Shown: piece by piece, positions 7,221 through 14,245 of the stretch
Layout of the letters: every line of letters begins with the position of its first letter
How positions within the stretch are numbered: position 1 is the first letter of the stretch
Origin: Candidatus Saccharimonadales bacterium
Lineage (GTDB): Bacteria; Patescibacteriota; Saccharimonadia; Saccharimonadales; Saccharimonadaceae
Length of the DNA: 19,027 nt
Reading direction: 5' to 3'
NCBI GenBank assembly: GCA_030151825.1
Contig: JASLCP010000036.1
Location: 1-19,027 of the forward strand
Position numbers and translations under genes: made by a program
Notes under the pieces: model-generated
Told to the model about the DNA's origin: nothing
The model's input: only the letters and a program-made list of their open reading frames with translations
The model's database searches: none

Positions 7221-7928
7221 TCACAATACTTCTTCAAGCATGGCGCCGGCGTGACGTACTAGGCGCATGACCTTGCCATAACTCTGCCTAGTAGGACCAA
7301 GCACGCCAACATAGCTACGATCGCTATAGGGCGAACGAAACCGACTAATGATCAGTGTTGCGCCACTGGTCTTGCCAATGGGATTTTCACTGCCAATAAA
7401 GACGTTCAGTGGTTCGTTTGGTGCGGCTTCACGCAGCCACGGCTCAAGGTTATCAAGTAAGCGCGCAACAGCCTGCACGTGGTTACCCTGCATAAATTCG
7501 GGCTGACTAAAGAGATTACCCATGCCATTGATATAGAGTTGGTCACCGATCGTGGCAAGACCCAGGTTGTGCGTTAATTCGACAAGGCTGTCAACGGCAC
7601 TCCGAATTGCCCGATCAGCTCGGTCGCTTGACCCAGATACGCGCGCTTCGATCGCTCTCGCACTGCGATCGAGTTGTGGCGCCAGCTGTTCGGGTGAATC
7701 AGTCAGGGCGTTGACATAAAAGCGGTAGCCTTGGTCGGTCGGAAGACGACCAGCACTAGTGTGCGGCTGCATAATCATGCCCATTTCTTCCAGACGCACC
7801 ATTTCGCTCCGTATCGTCGCACTTGATACCCCAAAGAGCTTGGCAAGCGTCACACTGCCAACTGGAACGGCGACTTCGGCATACTGTTCGATAATCGCAG
7901 CCAGTATCTGTATTTGGCGTTCTGTCAT
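7221..7928 (-). CDS. hrcA: Heat-inducible transcription repressor HrcA (short form)
   Basis: HrcA binds CIRCE and represses heat-shock genes. The N-terminal winged helix is clear (MTERQIQILAAIIEQY at 1-16, SSATIRSEMVRLEEMG at 35-50), followed by the family signature HTSAGRLPTDQGYRFYV (56-72). The C-terminal part keeps LYINGMGNLF and YVGVLGPTRQSYGKV. At 235 aa it is about 100 residues shorter than common HrcA proteins, so the central GAF-like/dimerisation region must be reduced. I place the start at the ATG 7926-7928: it fits family N-termini and lies exactly 6 nt after TATAAT. A TTG 36 nt upstream is in frame but would lie inside the operator and before the transcription start. Confidence 0.93.
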   Translation of the reverse strand: MTERQIQILAAIIEQYAEVAVPVGSVTLAKLFGVSSATIRSEMVRLEEMGMIMQPHTSAGRLPTDQGYRFYVNALTDSPEQLAPQLDRSARAIEARVSGSSDRADRAIRSAVDSLVELTHNLGLATIGDQLYINGMGNLFSQPEFMQGNHVQAVARLLDNLEPWLREAAPNEPLNVFIGSENPIGKTSGATLIISRFRSPYSDRSYVGVLGPTRQSYGKVMRLVRHAGAMLEEVL

Positions 7929-7934
7929 ACCTTC

Positions 7935-7964
7935 ATTATAGCATAGCATTAGCACTCTCGTCAA
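7935..7964 (-). promoter_or_regulatory. hrcA promoter giving a leaderless mRNA
   Basis: On the minus strand, -35 TTGACG (7959-7964) sits within the CIRCE. After 18 nt comes a perfect -10 TATAAT (7935-7940), then GAAGGT and the ATG. A start site 7 nt after the -10 is the A of the start codon. The same -35-in-CIRCE, 18-nt layout is seen at dnaK. Confidence 0.75.
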
Positions 7965-7975
7965 TAGAGTGCTAA
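7949..7975. promoter_or_regulatory. CIRCE operator between hrcA and the kinase-like gene
   Basis: TTAGCACTC (7949-7957), a 9-nt spacer, and GAGTGCTAA (7967-7975): both halves perfect. It covers the hrcA -35 box and spacer, so HrcA autoregulates hrcA-grpE. Its right edge is 27 nt from the -10 box of the divergent gene at 8015, so that gene may be affected too. Confidence 0.95.
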
Positions 7976-8002
7976 ACTCTCGGCAGATACCAATAATTTC
8001 GG

Positions 8003-8008
8003 TATACT
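8003..8008 (+). promoter_or_regulatory. -10 box of the kinase-like gene, leaderless start
   Basis: TATACT (8003-8008) is followed by ATGTAT and then ATG at 8015. An upstream in-frame ATG at 8009 abuts the -10 box and could not be in the transcript. The -35 region (about 7979-7985) shows no consensus. The geometry equals that of hrcA. Confidence 0.55.
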
Positions 8009-8014
8009 ATGTAT

Positions 8015-8656
8015 ATGAATTACGACGCACTCATTTCGGACAAACAATTGACGACAATCAAATCATGGCTAGGAAGTGGGTCGATTAACATCTTTGGACT
8101 CCCCTTTGCCGGCAAAGACACGCACGGTCATCACTTAGCAAAACTACTTGATGCCACGCTCCTTAGTTCGGGCGAGGTCTTTCGTGCAACTACTCTTGAA
8201 CCTGACGAACAAGCAGCACTCGACAGTGGGCATTTACCGTCATCCGAAGTCTTTATGCGTGTCTTTACCCCCTATCTCAGCAAGCCCGAATACGCTGGCC
8301 AACCACTCATTCTCAGCTCGGTCGGGCGCTGGATTGGCGAGGAAAAGGGTATTTTGCAGGCCACCGACGCATCGAATCACCCCATCAAGGCGGTGATTTA
8401 TCTCCACCTTAGCGAAGAAATGGTACACACGCGTTACCAAAAGTCTCAAGAACTGGGTGACCGTGGTAATCGTGCCGATGATGAAGCGCATAAGCTAGAA
8501 ACGCGTATCGCTGAATTTACCGACAAGACCATTCCCGTTATCGAAGAATACCGCAAACTAGGGCTGCTTATTGAAGTCAACAGCGACGCTGCAAAAAGCG
8601 AAGTACTCGAAACGATTCTGGCGCGTCTTTATATGACTGCGTCGGCAGCCAGCTAG
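8015..8656 (+). CDS. Adenylate-kinase-like nucleoside monophosphate kinase
   Basis: The 213-aa product has the adenylate kinase layout. A P-loop GLPFAGKDT at 28-36 stands in place of the classical GxPGxGKGT. The NMP-binding region is at about 48-108 (SSGEVFR; LILSSVGRW). The end segment GNRADDEAHKLETRI is followed by KTIPVIEEYRKLGLLIEVNS, which matches the R-x-DD and YY-x-x-G-x-L region of the family. It is divergent enough that substrate specificity is uncertain, and a true adk is likely elsewhere. It is divergently transcribed from hrcA, with 86 nt between the start codons and a CIRCE between them. It ends 4 nt from a convergent gene with no terminator visible. Confidence 0.8.
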   Translation: MNYDALISDKQLTTIKSWLGSGSINIFGLPFAGKDTHGHHLAKLLDATLLSSGEVFRATTLEPDEQAALDSGHLPSSEVFMRVFTPYLSKPEYAGQPLILSSVGRWIGEEKGILQATDASNHPIKAVIYLHLSEEMVHTRYQKSQELGDRGNRADDEAHKLETRIAEFTDKTIPVIEEYRKLGLLIEVNSDAAKSEVLETILARLYMTASAAS

Positions 8657-8660
8657 CCTA

Positions 8661-9527
8661 TTAATTATCGAGCGTCAGTGATACACAGCGGATAAATCCG
8701 CCCGCTTTATTTATTTGCTCTGTTTCAAGCTGCACCGTTTTTTTGCCGCGCTCTTCAAGTGACGCTGCCAGTTTTGGCGCACGACCCATAATCACCGTAT
8801 CGCCCGTACTGACAAAATTACTGGCAAATTTTTCGGTTGCCTCTTCATAACTGATTTCGATTTTTTCGATATCACGAAGTCGTTCGATTGCCCGCTGGCT
8901 TTTTGCTGTAAAGGCTTCGGGGCACCATGCAATCAACCCCGGCTCGACAACACCCATTGCAAGATCAATGTCATAAAAATCACTGTCCGGCCAGCCCGAT
9001 ACACGATTAATGACCGGCTTGCCGTCCTCAATAGCTGGCACTGTCTGCACGCGCACGATATGGCGACCGGGGAATGTCGCCTCTAAAAAGTCAGCCATTT
9101 CTGAATCACTACGATATTCTTGTCCGACAAATAATGTATCGCCGCAAGCAAGTGTATCACCTTGCCCACTATAGCGAAGACGGCGTGGTGGCTTGATGAC
9201 CCGTTTTCCTAGCGAGCGTAACACCTGCTCGGCGCACGGCTGCTCAGCCTGGCGGACATTTGGCAAATGCGCCATCACCGCAATATCATCCATACAAAAG
9301 GCCCAGTTAGCCGTGTAGATACCGTCTTGGCACCCAATTGGTGATGCGACCTGCGTTACATCAATACCAGCACTGATAAACGCCTGCTTGACGAGTTCGT
9401 GCTCAACCCGAGCGAGAGCATTATCCGGCTGGTCATCTTCATGACTATAACGGTTGAGCTCGACAACATTACGAAAATGATTGGCATCAGACATCAATAC
9501 ACGCTGATTAAAGATGGCGGTATTCAT
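8661..9527 (-). CDS. Guanidino-modifying (DDAH/citrulline hydrolase-like) protein lacking the catalytic His
   Basis: This 288-aa protein of the amidinotransferase/dimethylargininase superfamily has these landmarks: CQDGIYTANWAF (66-77) with the substrate-contacting Asp68, GQGDTLACGDTLFVGQEYR (121-139), and a C-terminal NKAGGFIRC with the nucleophile position Cys281. At the catalytic histidine position the sequence reads FYDIDLAM with Asp186, and no histidine occurs anywhere after residue 156. Function is therefore uncertain: an altered mechanism or a non-catalytic role. The start is the ATG 1 nt after the rocD stop. A longer frame runs upstream only because it reads through rocD out of phase. 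Pairing with rocD suggests arginine or citrulline to ornithine metabolism. Confidence 0.75.
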   Translation of the reverse strand: MNTAIFNQRVLMSDANHFRNVVELNRYSHEDDQPDNALARVEHELVKQAFISAGIDVTQVASPIGCQDGIYTANWAFCMDDIAVMAHLPNVRQAEQPCAEQVLRSLGKRVIKPPRRLRYSGQGDTLACGDTLFVGQEYRSDSEMADFLEATFPGRHIVRVQTVPAIEDGKPVINRVSGWPDSDFYDIDLAMGVVEPGLIAWCPEAFTAKSQRAIERLRDIEKIEISYEEATEKFASNFVSTGDTVIMGRAPKLAASLEERGKKTVQLETEQINKAGGFIRCVSLTLDN

Positions 9528-9528
9528 A

Positions 9529-10710
9529 TCACGCCCCAAGTGCATCAGCAAACTGATCGATTGCCCAGTCCATATCAGACCGCAATATATTGAGCGGTGG
9601 CGAAAAACGAATCGTTGAACCGTGAGTGTCTTTAGCAATGACATGACGCGCCAGCAATCGTTCACAGGCTTGGCGCCCTGTCATTAGCTCCGGATCAATA
9701 TCAATCCCCGCCCATAGACCCCGGCTACGCACACCGACAACACCTCGGCCCACCAGTTCTTCCAGACGCGAGCGCATATGCGCGCCTGATGATCGGGCTT
9801 GTTCCTGGAATTCACCGGTATTCAACAAAGCAATCGCGGCACGGCCGACGGCACAGGCCATTGGGTTGCCGCCAAACGTACTGCCGTGCTCACCTGGCTT
9901 GATAACATTCATAATGTCACTATTCGCCGCCACTGCCGATACCGGCATGATACCGCCGCCCAAGGCTTTGCCCAAAATATAAATATCCGGCACAACGTTC
10001 TCGTGATCAAGCGCAAATGTTTGACCAGTACGACCTAGCCCTGACTGCACTTCGTCGGCAGCGAACAATACATTTTTGCGTGTACAAATCTCGCGAACTT
10101 TTGCCACGTAGCCTTCTGGTGGAATAATCACACCCGCCTCACCCTGAATCGGCTCAAGCAGTACCGCTGCAGTATTGTCATCAATCGCTGCTTCGATTGC
10201 ATCGCTATCCCCATACGCCACACTTCGAAAACCTGGCGTGTAGGGCCCAAACCCATCACGCGCCGACGGATCGTCCGAGTAGCTGACGATAGTCGTCGTA
10301 CGCCCATGAAAATTACCATCCATAACAATAATATTTGCTTGATCTTCAGGGATACCTTTTACTTCATACCCCCACTTGCGCGACAGTTTAATCGCGGTCT
10401 CAACCGCTTCAGCACCGGTGTTCATCGGCAGAATTTTATCTTTGCCGGTCAGCTGACTCAGTTCTGCCGCGAACGGTTCGAGTTGATCTTGGTCAACCGC
10501 ACGTGCTGTGAGCGTTAGCTTATCCAACTGATTTTTTGCAGCCTCTACCAGCTGTGGGTGGCGATGGCCAAAGTTATTTGCCGAATATGCCGACAGAAAA
10601 TCTTGATACCAAATACCGTTTGTGTCCTGCACCCACGACCCTTCGCCGTAACTCAACGTTACATCAAGCGGATGATAGTTATTAGCAACGTGAGAATTAT
10701 GATTTGACAT
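9529..10710 (-). CDS. rocD: Ornithine--oxo-acid aminotransferase (PLP, class III)
   Basis: The enzyme moves the delta-amino group of ornithine to 2-oxoglutarate, giving glutamate semialdehyde. The 393-aa length and all class III landmarks fit: NTGAEAVETAIKLSR at 97-111, FHGRT at 134-138, LLEPIQGEAGV at 184-194, AADEVQSGLGRTG at 217-229 with Asp219 for the PLP nitrogen, PLP-binding Lys248 in ILGKALGGG, HGSTFGGNP at 275-283, and IRFSPPL near the end. The ATG has a strong AAGGAGG site. It is first in an operon with the downstream guanidino-superfamily gene (1 nt apart). Other omega-aminotransferases are possible, but these motifs favour RocD. Confidence 0.9.
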   Translation of the reverse strand: MSNHNSHVANNYHPLDVTLSYGEGSWVQDTNGIWYQDFLSAYSANNFGHRHPQLVEAAKNQLDKLTLTARAVDQDQLEPFAAELSQLTGKDKILPMNTGAEAVETAIKLSRKWGYEVKGIPEDQANIIVMDGNFHGRTTTIVSYSDDPSARDGFGPYTPGFRSVAYGDSDAIEAAIDDNTAAVLLEPIQGEAGVIIPPEGYVAKVREICTRKNVLFAADEVQSGLGRTGQTFALDHENVVPDIYILGKALGGGIMPVSAVAANSDIMNVIKPGEHGSTFGGNPMACAVGRAAIALLNTGEFQEQARSSGAHMRSRLEELVGRGVVGVRSRGLWAGIDIDPELMTGRQACERLLARHVIAKDTHGSTIRFSPPLNILRSDMDWAIDQFADALGA

Positions 10711-10747
10711 ATACCGTCCCTCCTTAGTTGACCCACCAGTATAGGAC

Positions 10748-10776
10748 AGTATACTCCTCGTGTTTGATAAAGTGAA
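10748..10776 (-). promoter_or_regulatory. Candidate promoter of the rocD operon
   Basis: On the minus strand, TTCACT (10771-10776), 17 nt, then TATACT (10748-10753). A second TATACT follows at 10738-10743. It lies just after the lepA stop and gives a leader of about 30 nt with AAGGAGG before the rocD ATG. Confidence 0.55.
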
Positions 10777-10785
10777 GGCAGAATG

Positions 10786-12564
10786 CTAATCACGCTTGAG
10801 CATAACCGTAAAGGCTTCGGACGGAATATCCACCTTGCCAAATCGTTTCATGCGTTTTTTACCTTTGGCTTGTTTGGCGAGGACTTTCTTTTTACGGCTC
10901 ACGTCGCCCCCGTATAGTCCAGTCGTTACGTCTTTGCGATAGGCCGATAGGTCAGCGCGAGCGATAAATCGTCCACCAATTGCCGCCTGCAAGGCCACCT
11001 GAAAGTTCTGACGCGGAATTACCTCTTTGAGCTTGTCGACAATTGTGCGACCCAGCCGCTGTGACTCACTGCGGTGCGTCATGACGCTTAGCGCATCAAC
11101 GATCGAACCTGCCACATAAAAGTCAACGCGCACCAAATCTTCGACTCGATACTCGCTGAGTTCATAATTGAATGACCCATAGCCCGACGTCACCGACTTG
11201 AGTTGATCATAAAAATCAGTCAGCAAATTCGCGAGAGGCGCCTCAAAACTAATCAAGGCACGTTCGTCGATATAACTCAGGTTTTTTTGTAGGCCACGCT
11301 TTGACACCACTAACTGAATTACGCCACCGATATATTCTTTGGGAACAATAATTTCGCCGTTAATCCATGGCTCACGAATTTCGGTGATTTTTGTGACATC
11401 CGGCAAATCACTGGCGGCTTTGATGTCGATTTGCTCACCCGACACCATTTGTACCTGATAATCGGTACTCGGATTAGTGACGACAAGATCGAGGTTGTAT
11501 TCGCGCTCGAGTCGTTCACGCACAATATCCATGTGTAATAGTCCCAAAAAGCCAATGCGCACCCCAAAACCTAGGACTGGTGAATTTTCAGGCTCAAATT
11601 GCAGGGCTGAATCGCTCAAGCTGAGTTTTTCGATGGCGTCTTTGAGTTCATTATAATCTTCGTTACTCACCGGGAAAAACCCCGCATAGACAAATGGCTT
11701 GACATCTTGATAGCCAGGCAACATCTCATCGGTATGGTTGCGCTTGACAGTGACGGTATCACCGACTTTAGCATCACGCGTTGTTTTGAGGTTGGTCACG
11801 ATATAGCCCACCTGTCCTGTCGGGAGGTCGCTTTCGGGTACCATCATGGGCGACAGGACACCAACTTCCAGCGCCAAACCTTCGGCACTGGTCGCCAACA
11901 TCTGAATGGTGTCACCCTTTTTGATTGACCCATCAACGGTGCGCGTGTAGAGGACCACGCCGCGATAGTCATCATAATAACTATCAAAAATGAGCGAGCG
12001 CGTGGCGCCATCAGCATCACCCGTTGGGCTACCGATTCGATCAACGACGGCATCAAGTACTTCCGGCACACCCTCGCCTGTCTTGGCGCTGATCTTGAGG
12101 ATGTCGCTTTCGTCGCAGCCCAATAGATTAATAATTTCAGCCGACACTCGCGGGACATCAGCTGCGGGCAGATCAATTTTGTTGAGCACTGGAATAATCG
12201 TCAGGTCAGCCGCCATCGCGAGATACACATTCGCCAGTGTCTGCGCCTGAATCCCTTGGCTGGCGTCGACCACTAAAATCGCACCTTCACATGCCTCAAG
12301 TGAACGCGATACTTCATAACTAAAGTCAACGTGACCAGGCGTGTCGATCAAATTCAGTGTGTAGTCTTTGTAGCGCATATGTACCGGCGTTAATTTGATC
12401 GTGATGCCTTTTTCACGCTCCAGCTCCATGCTGTCAAGCAGTTGTGATTTCATATCGCGTTTTTTGACAGTGCCAGAAAGCTCGATCATACGATCAGCCA
12501 ACGTCGACTTGCCGTGGTCGATGTGCGCAATGATGCAAAAATTTCGAATATGAGACTGATCCAT
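10786..12564 (-). CDS. lepA: Elongation factor 4 (LepA), back-translocating ribosomal GTPase
   Basis: The 592-aa product has the normal family length. GTPase motifs: G1 AHIDHGKST (13-21), GITIK (53-57), DTPGH (74-78), NKID (128-131) and SAKTG. The EF-G-like domains follow, and the C-terminal LepA-specific domain includes the segment ADLSAYRKDVTTGLYGGDVS and a Lys/Arg-rich stretch (KKKVLAKQAKGKKRMK). The ATG at 12562-12564 fits the family start exactly. No Shine-Dalgarno precedes it. Instead a good promoter ends 8 nt upstream, so the mRNA is leaderless or nearly so. It is downstream of murJ in the same direction but has its own promoter. Confidence 0.97.
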   Translation of the reverse strand: MDQSHIRNFCIIAHIDHGKSTLADRMIELSGTVKKRDMKSQLLDSMELEREKGITIKLTPVHMRYKDYTLNLIDTPGHVDFSYEVSRSLEACEGAILVVDASQGIQAQTLANVYLAMAADLTIIPVLNKIDLPAADVPRVSAEIINLLGCDESDILKISAKTGEGVPEVLDAVVDRIGSPTGDADGATRSLIFDSYYDDYRGVVLYTRTVDGSIKKGDTIQMLATSAEGLALEVGVLSPMMVPESDLPTGQVGYIVTNLKTTRDAKVGDTVTVKRNHTDEMLPGYQDVKPFVYAGFFPVSNEDYNELKDAIEKLSLSDSALQFEPENSPVLGFGVRIGFLGLLHMDIVRERLEREYNLDLVVTNPSTDYQVQMVSGEQIDIKAASDLPDVTKITEIREPWINGEIIVPKEYIGGVIQLVVSKRGLQKNLSYIDERALISFEAPLANLLTDFYDQLKSVTSGYGSFNYELSEYRVEDLVRVDFYVAGSIVDALSVMTHRSESQRLGRTIVDKLKEVIPRQNFQVALQAAIGGRFIARADLSAYRKDVTTGLYGGDVSRKKKVLAKQAKGKKRMKRFGKVDIPSEAFTVMLKRD

Positions 12565-12572
12565 TAGACTAA

Positions 12573-12601
12573 ATTATACAAGATAACAGGGGTAAAAACA
12601 A
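12573..12601 (-). promoter_or_regulatory. lepA promoter, leaderless or near-leaderless
   Basis: On the minus strand, TTGTTT (12596-12601), 17 nt, TATAAT (12573-12578), then TTAGTCTA and the ATG. A start site 8-9 nt after the -10 gives a leader of 0-1 nt, and the 8 nt contain no ribosome site. Confidence 0.7.
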
Positions 12602-12606
12602 GGTAG

Positions 12607-14235
12607 TTACTTCAGCCGCACCTGGAAAAACAACAGTTTACGCATCTTTGCCAACACCGGATTGGCCTCTTTCAGCTTGAGCCAATGGCTCAGCCCTAGA
12701 TACACTGCTGCGCTAATCATCGAAATAATCAAAAACTTCGGGAACGTCGCTGGAAAACTCTGATCGTCATTTTGTAGCTGCAAGAACTGCACTGCAACAT
12801 ACGCAACGACACTCATTACCATCGTTGCAATCGCAATACGTGATACCGCTCGAAAGAACGACAGATCAAACAACCCCTTCAAACGATAATTCATGACTGT
12901 AAATAGAATCAACACCTCGACAACCGATACTACCGACTGTGCATAAGCCAGTCCGTATGCCTCCATATTGAGCCCCATCGTAAACCAAATTGCTAGCGCA
13001 ATATTCAGTGATATAGCAAAAATCGAAATATATAGGGGCGTTCGTGTGTCTTGCTGCGCATAAAAACTACGGGCGGCAATAAAGTAAATCGAACGAAACA
13101 AAATTGCCACCGCCAAACCGCCCAACAACCCCGCCATCAGTGCATCGCCACCCGTCATGACAAAGTTAACCAAATAACCACGCGTGATAAATGTCAGTGC
13201 CGCCACCGGCATCGCCAGCCAAATAATCACTCGTAGCACTGCTTGCAGTTCTTTCTTGAACAAGTCTGTCCGCCCCTCGCTCAGTCGCTCGGTCATTTTT
13301 GGAAATGCTGCTGTACTAATCGCCACACCAATCAAATTAATTGGTGCCATATGGAGTGTTGTCGCCTGATTAAACGCCGACAGTGTACGCGCCGGAAACC
13401 GTGAGGCAATGTTCGTTTCGACAATTCCCACGAGGTAATCCATACCCTGGTCAATCGATCGTGGCGGCAACAATTTGAGCACCTGACGAAACCCTTTATT
13501 ACGCCAGTATATCTTGAACCGATAATCAAACCCAAGGCCTATCAACCCCAAACTACTGACAATTAATTGCATAATCGACCCCAGAACAACGCCCAGCGCC
13601 ACACCCATGATGCCGCCCTCAAACACTTGCCATCCAAAAATGGTAATACCGCCCGTAAATACTGTAATCCCAATAATAATCCCAATGTTATAAATAATCG
13701 GTGCCAGTGCATAAAACGTAAATCGTCCTACCGCTTGCTGGATACTAGCAATCACCGTCGCAATCGCAAACAAGAATGGATTAACTGCTATTACTCGCGT
13801 CATGCTAATCGCCAGCGCCATCCCCGATTCACCAAGTCCTGGGGCGATAATATAACGAATTAATGGATCGGCAAAAATAATAATCAGCAAACTAGCAACA
13901 AGCGTAATCAGCGCCATAAAGTTAATCAAGCTAGTCGATAATGCCCACGCCGATTTGCGGTTACCCGTACCAAGACGCTGATTAAATACCGGAATAAAGG
14001 TCACGCTGAGGGCGCCCGATACCAAGATAAAATACATAAAATCAGGCACGGTAAATGCCGCAATATAAGCATCATACCCCACCGGATACGTCTTGTAGTA
14101 CGTACCATTAAGCAGACGCATACGATAGAGACCAAATAGCAGCGATGCGAGCATCGAGCTTGCAAGCAAAGTGGCGGCTAGCTGAACTGTTAGCCGCTGA
14201 TTCACTTTTGCTACGACACTTCGTACTCGACCCAT
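12607..14235 (-). CDS. murJ: Lipid II flippase MurJ (MviN), MOP superfamily
   Basis: MurJ moves lipid II, the peptidoglycan precursor, across the cytoplasmic membrane. The 542-aa product is strongly hydrophobic with about 13-14 predicted membrane helices and no signal peptide. Family features include the N-terminal helix with LLASSMLASLLFGLYRMR, the segment FTVPDFMYFILVSGALSVTF (about 60-80), a second-half repeat near ISTAAFPKMTERLSEG, and YIAARSFYAQQDTRTPLYIS, a typical MurJ signature. The start is 10 nt after the ftsH stop. No clear ribosome site is visible, so translation may be coupled to ftsH. Its presence implies a peptidoglycan wall. Confidence 0.92.
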   Translation of the reverse strand: MGRVRSVVAKVNQRLTVQLAATLLASSMLASLLFGLYRMRLLNGTYYKTYPVGYDAYIAAFTVPDFMYFILVSGALSVTFIPVFNQRLGTGNRKSAWALSTSLINFMALITLVASLLIIIFADPLIRYIIAPGLGESGMALAISMTRVIAVNPFLFAIATVIASIQQAVGRFTFYALAPIIYNIGIIIGITVFTGGITIFGWQVFEGGIMGVALGVVLGSIMQLIVSSLGLIGLGFDYRFKIYWRNKGFRQVLKLLPPRSIDQGMDYLVGIVETNIASRFPARTLSAFNQATTLHMAPINLIGVAISTAAFPKMTERLSEGRTDLFKKELQAVLRVIIWLAMPVAALTFITRGYLVNFVMTGGDALMAGLLGGLAVAILFRSIYFIAARSFYAQQDTRTPLYISIFAISLNIALAIWFTMGLNMEAYGLAYAQSVVSVVEVLILFTVMNYRLKGLFDLSFFRAVSRIAIATMVMSVVAYVAVQFLQLQNDDQSFPATFPKFLIISMISAAVYLGLSHWLKLKEANPVLAKMRKLLFFQVRLK

Positions 14236-14245
14236 CGTCTATATA

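Noticed and set aside
7929..7964. In-frame upstream TTG start for hrcA
   Set aside because: It lies in the CIRCE and the -35 box, upstream of the predicted transcription start. HrcA family N-termini begin at the later ATG.
8657..8660. Terminator between the two convergent genes ending at 8656 and 8661
   Set aside because: No stem with a T-run is present in the 4-nt gap or the adjacent coding ends.
9528..9665. Longer N-terminus for the guanidino-superfamily protein
   Set aside because: The extra 46 residues are read out of frame from the end of rocD. The ATG 1 nt after the rocD stop fits operon spacing and family length.
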